From: Pseudomonadota bacterium | GTDB lineage: Bacteria; Pseudomonadota; Alphaproteobacteria; Reyranellales; Reyranellaceae | DNA: 64,000 nucleotides | Assembly: GCA_018242505.1 (NCBI GenBank) | Contig: JAFEBU010000048.1 | Location: forward strand, 1-64,000 | Direction: 5' to 3' | Shown here: positions 44,825-54,573 of the stretch, one piece after another | Layout: each line of letters starts with the position of its first letter | Position numbering within the stretch: the stretch's first letter is position 1 | The notes under the pieces: model-generated | The model's database searches: none | Told to the model about the DNA's origin: nothing | The model's input: the letters and a program-made list of their open reading frames with translations, nothing else | Program-made: the position numbers and the translations under genes

Positions 44825-45450
44825 TCGGCCTCACTCGCCAGCGCGTTGACCGCGGCGGCCGCCATGGCGCTGCCGCCCTTACGGCCTTTCACGATCAGGA
44901 ACGGCACGCGACCGTCGGCCGCCAGCGCCTCCTTCGATTCCTGGGCACCGACGAAGCCCACCGGCAGGCCGATCACCACGGCCGGCGGCGCTGCACCTTC
45001 ATCCAGCATCTCGAGCAGGCGGAACAGCGCCGTGGGCGCATTGCCGATCGCCACGACAGCACCCGCCAGCCTGTCGCGCCACAGCTCCATGGCCGCCGCG
45101 CTGCGCGTATTGCCGATCTTGCGGGCGAGCCCGGGCACGGCAGGCTCGCCGAGCGTGCAGACCACCTCATTGGCGGAGGGCAAGCGCGTGCGGGTGATGC
45201 CGTTGGCCACCATCTGCGAATCGCAGAGGATCGGTGCGCCGCCCATCAGCGCCCAGCGCGCGTTGTCGGCAAAGGTGGGGGACATCCGGATGTCGCGTGC
45301 GACCTCGACCATGCCGCAGGCATGGATGAGCCGCACGGCAACCCGCTCCTCGGCAGGTGAGAAGCGTGCCAGGTCCGCCTCGGCACGGATGATGGCGAAA
45401 GAGCGCCGATAGATCTCCGCTCCGTCTCGGATATAGGCACGGTCAGCCAC
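44821..45450 (-). CDS. cobH: Precorrin-8X methylmutase
   Basis: This 209-residue enzyme moves a methyl from C-11 to C-12, giving hydrogenobyrinic acid. Typical family elements are YRRSFAIIRAEADLARF near the N-terminus, the catalytic-histidine segment VAVRLIHACGMVEVARDI (about 32-49), and GLPVGFVGAQESKEAL. The start is a GTG overlapping cobG by 8 nt; the longer open frame is antisense noise over cobG. Confidence 0.94.
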   Translation of the reverse strand: MADRAYIRDGAEIYRRSFAIIRAEADLARFSPAEERVAVRLIHACGMVEVARDIRMSPTFADNARWALMGGAPILCDSQMVANGITRTRLPSANEVVCTLGEPAVPGLARKIGNTRSAAAMELWRDRLAGAVVAIGNAPTALFRLLEMLDEGAAPPAVVIGLPVGFVGAQESKEALAADGRVPFLIVKGRKGGSAMAAAAVNALASEAE

Positions 45451-46549
45451 GCAGCACCGCCGCAAGGTGGTCGGGATCGGTTGTTTGTTGCGGGAGGCTG
45501 CGCGCCGTACCGTTGCGCACGATGCCGTAACGGCCTTCGCATCCCACCAGCACCAGCTCGGCCGATGCCGAGCGTGCACACCCCTTGGCACAACCGGAAA
45601 GGTGGATGCTGCCGACAAAGCCCATCGTTGCCAGGCGATACGCATCCCGTCGCGTATCGACGCTGGCCGATCGACAAGCAGGCTTTCCCGGGCAGGCATC
45701 GATGCGCAACAACGGATCTTCGTCATCGACGATCAGGCCGAACTCGCGCGCGCCATCGACCGGCGCATCGACGTAGAGCGCACGCCACGGTGAGAGACGC
45801 AACTCCGAGGCGCCGGCTGCGGTCGCAAGCGCCACGAGGCTCTGCAGTTGAGAGGTCTCCAGCCGGCCGAAAGGCGCGGCGATACCGAACAGTCGGGCTA
45901 CGGCGCCCAACGTTCGCCGTCCGGGCGCGGGAACAATATCCATTCTTCCAAGTGTCGGTATCTCGCGGCCGTCGAGATGCGCGCGTGCTACTGCAAGCGC
46001 GAGCGAAACGGCCTTGTCGTGAGGCATGATCCCGCGCCACCGGCCCCCGACCCGCAGCGCCACGCCTGCCGTCAGGACGCACAAGGCGATCTCCGCCCGC
46101 TCGCCGACGATCGACAGCGGACCGGGAGCATCGACCAGCCAGCCGAACTTGGCGGGCAGGTGAGCGACAAGCTTTCGGTCGGCAGCCACGGCTTCGCCCA
46201 AAGCGGACGCAAGAGCGCGCCCTTCAGGACCGGCCAATGGCCCGACCATGATGTTGCGGACCGCTTCGGTCCCGGCATCGGGATCGAGCAAGTCGAGCCG
46301 GTCGAGCGCGCGATGCAGTTCGGGCAGCACCGCTGCGTCGAGGCCGCGGATCTGCAGATTGGCGCGCCGCGTGAGGTCGATATGCCCGTTGCCCAACCGG
46401 CCCGCGACCTCGGCCAGTCCGCTTGCCTGCGCCAGCGTCAATGAACTGCCCCGCGGCTTGACGCGCACCAGCAGCCCGTCGCCGCTTTCCATCGGCCGCA
46501 ACGCGCCGGGGCACCATCCCTTGATCTCGATGGCCGCCGCGACGCTCAC
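45443..46549 (-). CDS. cobG: Precorrin-3B synthase (iron-sulfur monooxygenase)
   Basis: This 368-residue protein belongs to the sulfite/nitrite reductase-like family and makes precorrin-3B from precorrin-3A with oxygen. It carries the 4Fe-4S cysteine pairs (DACPGKPACRSA and LSGCAKGCARSA) near residues 282-345. The start is a GTG that overlaps the cobN stop by 4 nt. Its presence places the organism on the oxygen-dependent B12 route, without CobZ. Confidence 0.92.
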   Translation of the reverse strand: MSVAAAIEIKGWCPGALRPMESGDGLLVRVKPRGSSLTLAQASGLAEVAGRLGNGHIDLTRRANLQIRGLDAAVLPELHRALDRLDLLDPDAGTEAVRNIMVGPLAGPEGRALASALGEAVAADRKLVAHLPAKFGWLVDAPGPLSIVGERAEIALCVLTAGVALRVGGRWRGIMPHDKAVSLALAVARAHLDGREIPTLGRMDIVPAPGRRTLGAVARLFGIAAPFGRLETSQLQSLVALATAAGASELRLSPWRALYVDAPVDGAREFGLIVDDEDPLLRIDACPGKPACRSASVDTRRDAYRLATMGFVGSIHLSGCAKGCARSASAELVLVGCEGRYGIVRNGTARSLPQQTTDPDHLAAVLRG

Positions 46550-49500
46550 GACCGATCCTCCAGGATGCGCGCAAGTTCCTCTTCGACCGAGTTGCGTCGC
46601 GTCACCCACAAGCCGCGCGACAGTGCATCCTTCAAGCGGCTGGCGATGGCGGCGGTCGCCGGCGGATTCTTGTCGAGCATGACCGCAAGGACGGCTTCGT
46701 CGGCAATCAGGGCCATGTGCGTCGCATCAAACAGATGGCCTGGCACCGCCTGCGCAGTCGCCGCGAAAGCGTAAAGCGCATCGACGCCCTGCGCGATCTC
46801 GGCCACGCCACGATGGCCGTGCGCCAGCATTCCCGCGATCCAGCGCGGGTTTGTAAGCCGGCCGCGCACCACGCGCGCGATCTCTTCGGACAGTTGCCGC
46901 GCCTTCGGCGTCTCGGGACGGCTGGTATCGAGATGGTAGAGTTCGGGCGTGTTGCCCAGCAGCGCGGCAGCAGCCGCAAAGCCACCGGCGTAATCGGCAA
47001 CGCCGTCGCCATCGAGAAGGTCGCGCTCGCGATCGTCCTGGGGATGGACGAGCAAATCGGCGGCAGAGACGCGGTTACGAAAGCCGTCGTCGGCATCGCG
47101 CATCGATCCGGGGCCGCCGTAGGCATGGGTCACTGCCGACAGATAAGCCGCACCCAGGTCCTCGCGTGTCCGCCAATTGCCGTCGAGCGCCAGGTCACCG
47201 GCTTGCGCCCCGTAGCGACCGGGCGCCGCACCGAACACACGGGCGAGGTCCCGGCCGTTGCGTCGGGCATCGGCCAGCGGATTGTCCGCCGGGTCTTCGT
47301 CCAGCGCGGCGACACGCTGAACGGCCATGTCGAAGAGCGCGATCTGCGCTTCGAAGATATCGCGGAACAGGCCCGAGATGCGCAACGTGACGTCGATGCG
47401 CGGCCGGTCGAGGACGGCAAGCGGCAGCACTTCGATGCCGATCACGCGACTCGAATTCTTGTCCCAGGTCGGGCGCACGCCGAGATAGGCCAATGCCTGG
47501 GCAAGATCGTCGCCGCCGGTACGCAGTGAAGCCGACGCCCAGAGATCGATGACCAGCGTGCGCGGATAGTCGCCCTGATCCTGCAGGTAGCGGCGCACGA
47601 CCTCGGCGGCGGAGCGGATGCCGATTGCGGCCGCGGTGCGTGTCGGGATCGCGCGCGGATCGATCGAGGTGAGGTTGCGGCCAGTCGGCAGCACATCGGC
47701 GCGGCCGCGCGTCGGCGCACCGGCCGGACCCGGCGCCACGCGGCGGCCATCGAGTGCTGCCAGCAAGGCACGACGCTCCGAAGCGGCGCTCGCTTCCAAT
47801 GCGTCCGCCGGCACCTTGATCGCTTCGGACAGCGCGGCGGCAGCTTTCTCATCGGGCGCACGGCCGAAGACATGCAGGCCGTCGCGGATGCTGAGCTCCT
47901 TGATGTCGCAGAGCTGCGCATCGAGCTTGGCGATCGCGGTGCGCGCCGGCTCGCCGCGCACCAGGTCGCAATCGGCAGCGAGGCCGTTGCTCCAGGCGCG
48001 TTCGACGATCTCGTCCTCGAGATGGCTGAGGCGCCGACGGTCGAGCCCATCGGCCGCCGCATATTCCTCAATGATGCCCTCCATTTCCGCGAGTGCGCCA
48101 TGCAGGCTGGCGGCGCCGAGCGGCGGCGTCAAATGACCGATCGTGACCGCTGCCAGCCTTCGCTTGGCCTGCACGGCCTCGCCGGGATTGTTGACGATGA
48201 AGGGATAGATCACCGGCAACGGGCCCAGCACGGCCTCCGGCCAGCATTCGGCCGACAACACCAGCGCTTTGCCGGGCAGCCATTCAAGCGTGCCATGCGT
48301 GCCGAGATGGAGGAGCGCATCGATCTTCTCGACCTCGCGCAACCAGGCATACAGCGCGAGGTAAGCATGGGTCGGCGGGCATGTGGTGTCGTGATAGCCC
48401 GACTTGCGATCTCCCAGGCTGCCACGGTCGGGCTGCAGCAGAACCAGCACCTTGCCGCAGCGCAGAACCGGCAATCGGAAATCGTCGCCTGGTTCGCCCC
48501 ACGTCTCGTTCAGCGCACGCTGCAGGCTCTCCGGCAAGGTCGCGAACCACGTCTTGTAGAGGTCGAGCGGGATCTCGATGTGTTCGGATGGATTCTGCAG
48601 GAATGCGCCGATGCCGCCAATCGCAACGCTGGTTCCATATCCTTCCCGCTGCAGCAGACGCAGGATCTCGTCAGCGCTCGCGGCGGTGTCGAGGCCGACC
48701 GCATAGCCGGTGCGGCCGCCACGGGCGGGATAGTCCGACAGGACCAGTGCGAGCTTGCGCTCGCCGCGGGGCGTGCGCTGCAACCTCACCCAGGCCGCGG
48801 CAAGCCGCGCCACATAATCGATGCGGCCGGGATCGGGCATATGCCGGACCGCGGCGAATTCCAGACGCGGGTCCATCGCGACCTCGGCCTTGAAGGAAAC
48901 GGCGCGCGTCAACAGCCGGCCGTCGAGCTCGGGCAGCACGACGTTCATGGCAAGATCGGCGGGAGACAGCCCGCGCCCCGACTCGCGCCAAGCCTCCTGC
49001 GGGCTGCCCGACAGGACGACCTGCAGCACCGGCACGTCAGCGGCGTCGAGCACGGTCGTGTCGTCCTCGCGCATCGCCGAGAAGGCCGTCGTGTTGAGGA
49101 TAATGGCGGGCCGCCGCCGTTCAATCAGACTCGTGAGCTCGGCTTCGATGGCGTGGTCCTTGAGGCTTCCCACAGCAATCGCAAGCGGCGCCAGGCCCCG
49201 GCGGTCGATCGCCTCCATGAGCGCCGTGATCGGCGCCATGTCGCCTGACAACAGATTCGCGCGGTAGAAGACGATGAGCGCTGTCGGGCGGTCATCGATC
49301 TCCTTGCCAAGAACAGTGATCGGCCCGACCGGCACGGGCGGCGACCATGGCAAATCGCGCCCCAGCATCGACCCGACGCACCGCAGCGCCTGCCGCAGGT
49401 TGTCGGGGCCGCCCTCGCGGAAGAAGCGGTCGAGCAAGACGAGTCTGTCAGGAGGCACGGTCGACACCGACACAAGCCGTGGATCGGCCCGGTCGTCGCC

Positions 49501-49845
49501 GGGCAAGGCCGCAAACAGAATGCCGTTGTCGCGTGCGGTATCGGCGATGTGTTCCAGCCCGTAGCGCCAATAGTCGAGCCCGCCCAGGCAGCGCACCACG
49601 ACGGCACGCGCCCTGCACACGACCTGCTCGACATAAAGGTCGACCGACATCGGATGCTTCAGGCGCTTGAGGCTCGCCAGCCGAAGCGTCGGCAGCGCCT
49701 CCGGTTCCTGCTGCCAGGCAAAGGCCAAGGCAGAAAGATCGCTGTCGGAAAAGGAGAGCACGACCACGTCCGCCGGCGACTGGCCGAGATCGACCGCAGC
49801 ATCGGCCTCGTCGAGGCTCGCCAACTCGGTCGCCAGGACGTGCAT
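46546..49845 (-). CDS. cobN: Cobaltochelatase subunit CobN
   Basis: This 1099-residue protein is the porphyrin-binding subunit of the aerobic cobalt chelatase, which inserts cobalt into hydrogenobyrinic acid a,c-diamide with ATP-hydrolysing CobS and CobT. CobN/BchH features are visible: RLASLKRLKHPMSVDLYVEQ near residue 55-75, DYPARGGRTGYAVGLDT near 368, and LLHLGTHGTLEWLPGKALVL near 515. The partner genes cobS and cobT are not in the window. It is 12 nt downstream of cobW and overlaps cobG. Confidence 0.95.
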   Translation of the reverse strand: MHVLATELASLDEADAAVDLGQSPADVVVLSFSDSDLSALAFAWQQEPEALPTLRLASLKRLKHPMSVDLYVEQVVCRARAVVVRCLGGLDYWRYGLEHIADTARDNGILFAALPGDDRADPRLVSVSTVPPDRLVLLDRFFREGGPDNLRQALRCVGSMLGRDLPWSPPVPVGPITVLGKEIDDRPTALIVFYRANLLSGDMAPITALMEAIDRRGLAPLAIAVGSLKDHAIEAELTSLIERRRPAIILNTTAFSAMREDDTTVLDAADVPVLQVVLSGSPQEAWRESGRGLSPADLAMNVVLPELDGRLLTRAVSFKAEVAMDPRLEFAAVRHMPDPGRIDYVARLAAAWVRLQRTPRGERKLALVLSDYPARGGRTGYAVGLDTAASADEILRLLQREGYGTSVAIGGIGAFLQNPSEHIEIPLDLYKTWFATLPESLQRALNETWGEPGDDFRLPVLRCGKVLVLLQPDRGSLGDRKSGYHDTTCPPTHAYLALYAWLREVEKIDALLHLGTHGTLEWLPGKALVLSAECWPEAVLGPLPVIYPFIVNNPGEAVQAKRRLAAVTIGHLTPPLGAASLHGALAEMEGIIEEYAAADGLDRRRLSHLEDEIVERAWSNGLAADCDLVRGEPARTAIAKLDAQLCDIKELSIRDGLHVFGRAPDEKAAAALSEAIKVPADALEASAASERRALLAALDGRRVAPGPAGAPTRGRADVLPTGRNLTSIDPRAIPTRTAAAIGIRSAAEVVRRYLQDQGDYPRTLVIDLWASASLRTGGDDLAQALAYLGVRPTWDKNSSRVIGIEVLPLAVLDRPRIDVTLRISGLFRDIFEAQIALFDMAVQRVAALDEDPADNPLADARRNGRDLARVFGAAPGRYGAQAGDLALDGNWRTREDLGAAYLSAVTHAYGGPGSMRDADDGFRNRVSAADLLVHPQDDRERDLLDGDGVADYAGGFAAAAALLGNTPELYHLDTSRPETPKARQLSEEIARVVRGRLTNPRWIAGMLAHGHRGVAEIAQGVDALYAFAATAQAVPGHLFDATHMALIADEAVLAVMLDKNPPATAAIASRLKDALSRGLWVTRRNSVEEELARILEDRS

Positions 49846-49857
49846 GCCCGCTTCCCG

Positions 49858-50892
49858 TCAGCCTGTGACCAGCGCAGCGATGGCCGCCCGGTCGAGGCCC
49901 TTTTCGCCGATCACGACCAGCCGCCCCTGCCGCGCTTCGCCGGTCGCCCAACGGCGATCGAATTGATGCTGGATGCGCGCGCCCACGCCTTGCACCAAAA
50001 GCCGCATCGGCTTGCCGGCGATATCGACGAAGCCCTTCACGCGCAAAATGTCGTGCGCAGTCGCCGCCGCCTGCAGGCGCTCGATCAAACCTTGCGGCGT
50101 GTCGAACGACGGCAAATCGATGATGAAGGTATCGAAATCGTCGTGATCGTGTTCACCCTCGGCATCGTGATGCGAGGGACGGCTGGCAAGATCGGATTCC
50201 GCCCCGGCGCCAAGCCCCAGCAGCACCGTGACCGGAACCTTGCCGTTCTCGGCTTCCACAATCTTCACCGCGCGGGGCAAGGTCTTGCCGATCTCGCCGG
50301 TCACGCCCTGGCGTTGCTCCTCGGACATGAGGTCGGCCTTGTTCAGGATCACGAGATCGGCGCAGAGAAGCTGGTCCTCGAACACCTCCTCGAGCGGATT
50401 GTCATGGTCGAGCGACTGGTCGTCGACGCGCTGCCGCGCGATCGCCTCCGGATCGTCGGCAAAACGGCCAGCCGCGACGGCTGCACCGTCGACCACCGTC
50501 ACGACACCGTCGACCGTGACGCGGGAGGCGATCTCGGGCCAGTTGAAGGCCTTTACCAAGGGCTTGGGCAGTGCGAGCCCCGACGTCTCGATCACGATAT
50601 GCTCGGGCGGCGACGGGCGGTCGAGCAGGCCCTTCAGCGCCGGCACGAAGTCGTCGGCGACCGTGCAGCAAAGACAGCCGTTGGCGAGCTCGACGACCGC
50701 ATCCTCGGGGCAGCTCTCGACGCCGCAGCTCTTCAGGATCTCGCCGTCGATGCCGACATCGCCGAACTCGTTGACGATCACTGCCAGCCGCCGGCCATGC
50801 GCGTTCTCCAGCACATGGCGTACAAGCGTGGTCTTCCCCGCACCGAGGAAGCCCGTGACGATGGTGCAAGGCACTTTGGCAAACGATGTCAT
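49858..50892 (-). CDS. cobW: CobW, GTP-dependent metallochaperone
   Basis: This 344-residue G3E GTPase is thought to deliver cobalt to the CobN chelatase. Visible motifs: Walker A GFLGAGKTT near residues 14-22, the CxCC metal motif GCLCC near 72-76, NKAD guanine-recognition motif, and a His/Asp-rich stretch (HHDAEGEHDHDDFD) preceding the CobW C-terminal domain. The ATG overlaps the stop of the DUF1636 gene by 4 nt (ATGA), so the two are coupled. Confidence 0.95.
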   Translation of the reverse strand: MTSFAKVPCTIVTGFLGAGKTTLVRHVLENAHGRRLAVIVNEFGDVGIDGEILKSCGVESCPEDAVVELANGCLCCTVADDFVPALKGLLDRPSPPEHIVIETSGLALPKPLVKAFNWPEIASRVTVDGVVTVVDGAAVAAGRFADDPEAIARQRVDDQSLDHDNPLEEVFEDQLLCADLVILNKADLMSEEQRQGVTGEIGKTLPRAVKIVEAENGKVPVTVLLGLGAGAESDLASRPSHHDAEGEHDHDDFDTFIIDLPSFDTPQGLIERLQAAATAHDILRVKGFVDIAGKPMRLLVQGVGARIQHQFDRRWATGEARQGRLVVIGEKGLDRAAIAALVTG

Positions 50893-51281
50893 GGCTCTAT
50901 GGGCTCCGTGATAGTGGGACGCGGTGGAACGCGAGCAACCACGCCCTTGCGGAAGGACGATGGCCGCTCCCGCCAGGCGACGATGCCGTTCTCTGATGCG
51001 GCGAAGCTTTTGACGGTGGCGACGATCTCGTCGAGGTGCGATTCGGGCTCGAGATCGCCGATCAAGTAAGTCCACTTGTTGGCGGCAGAGAGGGCCAGCG
51101 TGCAGGGACGCGTGCATACGGCAAGGCAGTCCACCTCGGCGATCGCGACGTCCGAGCCTTGGAATTTCTGTCGCAGCGACGAAGCAAGGCCGGGTCCCGG
51201 CCGATCGAACGTCTCGTCGCTGCCGCCGAGGCGGCGACGGCACGAAACGCAGACGAATACGGTGACTGCTGGATCGTTCAT
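50889..51281 (-). CDS. DUF1636 protein, Cys-rich (2Fe-2S ferredoxin-like)
   Basis: This 130-residue protein has cysteines at 11 and 14 (CVSC) and at 52, 56 and 60 (CLAVCTRPC), an arrangement consistent with a thioredoxin-fold iron-sulfur or metal-binding protein. DUF1636 genes are recurrently found in B12 operons, but their role is not established. It lies between cbtA and cobW, with a 4-nt overlap to cobW, so a part in cobalt handling or electron supply to CobG is an inference. Confidence 0.87.
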   Translation of the reverse strand: MNDPAVTVFVCVSCRRRLGGSDETFDRPGPGLASSLRQKFQGSDVAIAEVDCLAVCTRPCTLALSAANKWTYLIGDLEPESHLDEIVATVKSFAASENGIVAWRERPSSFRKGVVARVPPRPTITEPIEP

Positions 51282-51310
51282 GTGAATGGCTTCACGCCCT
51301 AGCACCAAGT

Positions 51311-52030
51311 TCACGTCGCCGGCCTGCCCGCCAGCCTCGGCCATAAAAGACCGATCGCGATCCCGACGAGCACCCAGAGGGACGCCTGGACCGCCAGCGA
51401 AAGGGCGGCAAACTGCGCCGCCAGCTCTGCCGGCGCCCGGCTCACGAGCTCATGCGGCCGCGGCGCCCCGATCACGTGCGGTGCAAGCAGCACCGCAAGC
51501 GCCAGCACGCGCGGGACGGCTTTCTTCGCCTTGAAGAACATCCAGATGGCAATCGCCGTGGCGCAGCCTGTCGCGACCCACCAGATCTGCCGGGCGGCAA
51601 GATCCGCGGCGGCGCTTCCGGGCAGTTCGGGCGCCAAACCGGCCGCAGGCGCGAGACCGAACGCGACAAAGCCCGCGATCGCCCAGGCCAGGGCGTGGCG
51701 TTCGTCGATCTCTTCCCCGGCCACGAGCATCGCAGCGAGCAGCACCAGCGCCACGCCGACAGCGGTCACGATGGTCGCGAGCGACGTATAGAACAAGCGC
51801 GGAAGCCCGTCGGCGGGCTTCCAGCCTTCGTCGTGCTCGTGTGCTCCGTGCTCGTGTGCTCCGTGCTCGTGAGCCTTCTGCGCCGTGGTAGCAGGGTGAT
51901 CCGACAGCCTGGTCTCGAAGACTTCCGCTGCGACGATCAGTGGCGTGGTCGTCACCTGCTGAAGGACAGCAACCAAGAGCCCGGCCACAAGTCCGGCCAG
52001 CAGACCGACCGACAAAATCCTCGCCAACAT
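51311..52030 (-). CDS. cbtA: Cobalt transporter subunit CbtA
   Basis: This 239-residue inner-membrane protein has about five hydrophobic segments and a periplasmic-type loop with a His-rich repeat (HEHGAHEHGAHEHD, about residues 54-67), as seen in CbtA proteins under B12 control. The repeat is encoded by a near-perfect 15-bp tandem repeat around 51831-51873. It is 10 nt downstream of cbtB and should act with it in cobalt uptake. Confidence 0.92.
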   Translation of the reverse strand: MLARILSVGLLAGLVAGLLVAVLQQVTTTPLIVAAEVFETRLSDHPATTAQKAHEHGAHEHGAHEHDEGWKPADGLPRLFYTSLATIVTAVGVALVLLAAMLVAGEEIDERHALAWAIAGFVAFGLAPAAGLAPELPGSAAADLAARQIWWVATGCATAIAIWMFFKAKKAVPRVLALAVLLAPHVIGAPRPHELVSRAPAELAAQFAALSLAVQASLWVLVGIAIGLLWPRLAGRPAT

Positions 52031-52040
52031 TTCCGCAGCC

Positions 52041-52220
52041 TTAGTGGCAGGGGAAGCTCAGGCTGTGCCGCGTGTCGTGGGCTGCGTTGTGAAGCAGTTG
52101 AGGCTGGGCGAAGCCGGTGAGGAACACAAGTGACAACCCAAGCAGCGCCGCAACGGATGCCGCCCTGAGGGTTTCCTGTCGCTCTGTCGATCTGCTTACC
52201 GGTACGGACGTGCTGGCCAT
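52041..52220 (-). CDS. cbtB: Cobalt transporter subunit CbtB
   Basis: This 59-residue protein has a single hydrophobic segment (AASVAALLGLSLVFLTGFA, about 20-38) and a C-terminal His-rich tail (HNAAHDTRHSLSFPCH) matching the CbtB metal-binding end. The start is the ATG at 52220, preceded by a GGAGG ribosome site. It is the first gene behind the cobalamin riboswitch, so cobalt uptake is switched off when B12 is abundant. Confidence 0.92.
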   Translation of the reverse strand: MASTSVPVSRSTERQETLRAASVAALLGLSLVFLTGFAQPQLLHNAAHDTRHSLSFPCH

Positions 52221-52265
52221 GTCATCCTCCTCGATCGCCCCTCCGACGATCCGAATGCAGAAAGC

Positions 52266-52434
52266 GACGGCAGGTATCCTGGCTTTCGGGTCTTCGCCGC
52301 AGGCCACCTTCCCGGTTTCCCAGTGGTATGCCGGCCGTTGGCTAGCCGATGACAGTTGCGGGGGCAGCCGCGGATTGAGGCACCAATGTCCTTCACCACG
52401 TTCCCTTTTGATCCCCGAAGGGAACCGTCGTCCG
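52266..52434 (-). ncRNA. Cobalamin riboswitch controlling the cbtB-cbtA-cob operon
   Basis: Read on the minus strand, the leader contains the ordered core of the AdoCbl riboswitch: a GGTTCCC...AGGGAAC stem, GGTGAAGG, the near-invariant CCCGCAACTGTCA (52350-52362), a GGGAAGGTGG-type element, and the B12 box AGCCAGGATACCTGCC (52269-52284). It ends about 45 nt before the cbtB ATG. The expression platform has not been resolved, so transcription versus translation control is open. Its complement forms most of the cobO upstream region. Confidence 0.93.
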
Positions 52435-52489
52435 CTTGATAAGGGCCGACCGGCTTGCTGACAAGGGCTTTGCCGTCCATTTTGGCTAC

Positions 52490-53101
52490 ATGACCGACGC
52501 AAATGACGAAGAGACGCGGCACAAGGCCAAAATGGCCCACCGCAAGGCTGTCCAGGATGCCGAAGTGGCCGGCAAGACGATCGAGAAAGGCCTGCTGATC
52601 GTGCATACCGGCAAGGGCAAGGGCAAATCGACGGCCGCCTTCGGCCTGATGTTGCGGGCGCTGGGCCGCGGCTTCCGCTGCGGCGTGGTGCAGTTCGGCA
52701 AGGGCATGTGGCAGTCGGGCGAGCGCACTGCCATCGAACGCTTCGGCGACCAGGTCGAATGGCACACGCTGGGCGAGGGCTTCACCTGGGAAACACAGGA
52801 TCGCGCACGCGACATCGAGGCGGCAAAGCGCGCCTGGGCGGCGGCGCAGAAGCTGATGGCCGATCCGTCGATCCGGTTGATCGTGCTCGACGAGCTCAAC
52901 ATCACGCTACGCTACGATCATCTCGACGTGGCCGAAGTTGCGGCCGCGCTGCGGGCGCGGCGCTCGGACCAACACATCGTCGTCACCGGTCGCAATGCCA
53001 AGCCGGAGATGATCGAGGCTGCCGATCTCGTGACGGAGATGGCGCCGGTGAAGCATCACTTCGCGGCCGGCGTGAAGGCACAGGAAGGCATCGAGTTCTG
53101 A
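52490..53101 (+). CDS. cobO: Cob(I)yrinic acid a,c-diamide adenosyltransferase
   Basis: This 203-residue ATP:corrinoid adenosyltransferase attaches the adenosyl group to the cobalt atom. The P-loop [14 protein letters not shown] is near residues 39-52, and the [16 protein letters not shown] segment near 140-155 is typical of CobO/BtuR. It is divergent from the riboswitch operon and its stop overlaps the cobQ start by 1 nt. Its 5' leader is antisense to the riboswitch. The start ATG at 52490 lacks a strong ribosome site; 52436 is an in-frame alternative. Confidence 0.95.
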   Translation: MTDANDEETRHKAKMAHRKAVQDAEVAGKTIEKGLLIVHTGKGKGKSTAAFGLMLRALGRGFRCGVVQFGKGMWQSGERTAIERFGDQVEWHTLGEGFTWETQDRARDIEAAKRAWAAAQKLMADPSIRLIVLDELNITLRYDHLDVAEVAAALRARRSDQHIVVTGRNAKPEMIEAADLVTEMAPVKHHFAAGVKAQEGIEF

Positions 53102-54573
53102 TGCCGGCACGCGCCCTCATGATCCAGGGCACAGGCTCGGATGTCGGCAAGTCGCTGATCGTGGCAGGCCTCGCACGGGCCTTCACGCGACGCGGGCTGC
53201 GTGTGCGGCCGTTCAAGCCGCAGAACATGTCGAACAATGCCGCCGTCACGGACGATGGCGGCGAGATCGGACGCGCCCAGGCGCTGCAGGCGCGCGCCGC
53301 GTGCGTGGCACCCACCGTTCACATGAACCCGGTCCTGCTGAAGCCCCAAAGCGAGATCGGTGCGCAGGTCGTGGTGCAAGGCAAAGTCACGGGCAATGCC
53401 AAGGCGCGCGAGTACCAGGCGATGAAGCCGAAACTACTGGGCGCGGTTCTCGACAGCTTTCGCCGCCTCGCCGCCGAGGCCGATCTGGTGCTGGTGGAGG
53501 GCGCGGGCTCGGCCTCGGAAGTGAACCTGCGTGCGGGCGACATCGCCAACATGGGCTTTGCGCGCGCGGCAGACGTTCCCGTCATCCTGTTGGGCGACAT
53601 CGATCGCGGTGGCGTGATCGCAAGTCTCGTCGGCACCAAGGCCGTGATCGATCCAGCCGATGCGGCGACGATCGTGGGCTTCATCGTCAATCGCTTCCGC
53701 GGCGATCCTTGCCTGTTCGACGACGGCATGAAGATGATCTCGGCCAGGACGAGCTGGCCGGCGCTTGGCCTCGTGCCCTACTTCGATTCAGCGCACCGCC
53801 TGCCGGCCGAAGATGCGCTCGGCTTGCCAACAGCTCCACGTGGCACGGGCCTGAAGATTGCGGTCCTCGCCTATCCGCGCATCGCGAACTTCGACGACTT
53901 CGATCCGCTCCGGCTGGAGCCGTCGGTCGACCTCGTCTTCGTGCGGCCGGGCGAGGCTATTCCAGGTGACGCGACACTGGTGATTCTACCGGGGTCGAAA
54001 GCAACGATCGCCGATCTTGCCGCCCTGCGGCAGGCCGGCTGGGATATCGACCTCAGGGCGCACATCAGGCGTGGGGGCCATGTGCTGGGGATCTGCGGCG
54101 GCTATCAGATGCTGGGACGCAGCGTCGCCGATCCCGGCGGCGTCGAAGGACTTCCGGCAACGGTCGAGGGGCTGGGGTTGCTGCCGGTCGACACGGTGTT
54201 GGAAGGCGACAAGATGCTGGTCGAGGTGGCGGGCGTGACAGCCGCCGAAGGCGTGCCCTTCAAGGGCTACGAGATGCATGTCGGCCGCACCACCGGCGGC
54301 ATGCGGCCCCTGCTGCGTCTCGGCGACGGGCACGATCAGGGCGCGGTGAGCGAGAACGGCCGCATCGCCGGCTGCTATGTCCACGGCCTGCTGACCGACG
54401 ACCGCCAGCGTCGGCACTGGCTGCAGCGAGTCGGCGGAAGCGCATCGGCCTTCGACTACGAAGCCGATGTCGACGCCACGCTCGACCAACTGGCCGACCA
54501 TATCGAGAAGCACATCGATTGCGACCGCCTGCTGACGCTGGCGCGAGAGCCCGGACTCACGCCAGCAGGGTGA
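53101..54573 (+). CDS. cobQ: Cobyric acid synthase
   Basis: This 490-residue glutamine-dependent amidotransferase amidates side chains b, d, e and g of adenosylcobyrinate a,c-diamide. N-terminal: [19 protein letters not shown] (8-26) and [20 protein letters not shown] (about 39-58). C-terminal class-I glutaminase: [14 protein letters not shown] and the [11 protein letters not shown] and CYVHGLL histidine segments. It is co-transcribed with cobO (TGATG junction) and converges on cobD, overlapping it by 17 nt. Confidence 0.95.
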   Translation: MPARALMIQGTGSDVGKSLIVAGLARAFTRRGLRVRPFKPQNMSNNAAVTDDGGEIGRAQALQARAACVAPTVHMNPVLLKPQSEIGAQVVVQGKVTGNAKAREYQAMKPKLLGAVLDSFRRLAAEADLVLVEGAGSASEVNLRAGDIANMGFARAADVPVILLGDIDRGGVIASLVGTKAVIDPADAATIVGFIVNRFRGDPCLFDDGMKMISARTSWPALGLVPYFDSAHRLPAEDALGLPTAPRGTGLKIAVLAYPRIANFDDFDPLRLEPSVDLVFVRPGEAIPGDATLVILPGSKATIADLAALRQAGWDIDLRAHIRRGGHVLGICGGYQMLGRSVADPGGVEGLPATVEGLGLLPVDTVLEGDKMLVEVAGVTAAEGVPFKGYEMHVGRTTGGMRPLLRLGDGHDQGAVSENGRIAGCYVHGLLTDDRQRRHWLQRVGGSASAFDYEADVDATLDQLADHIEKHIDCDRLLTLAREPGLTPAG

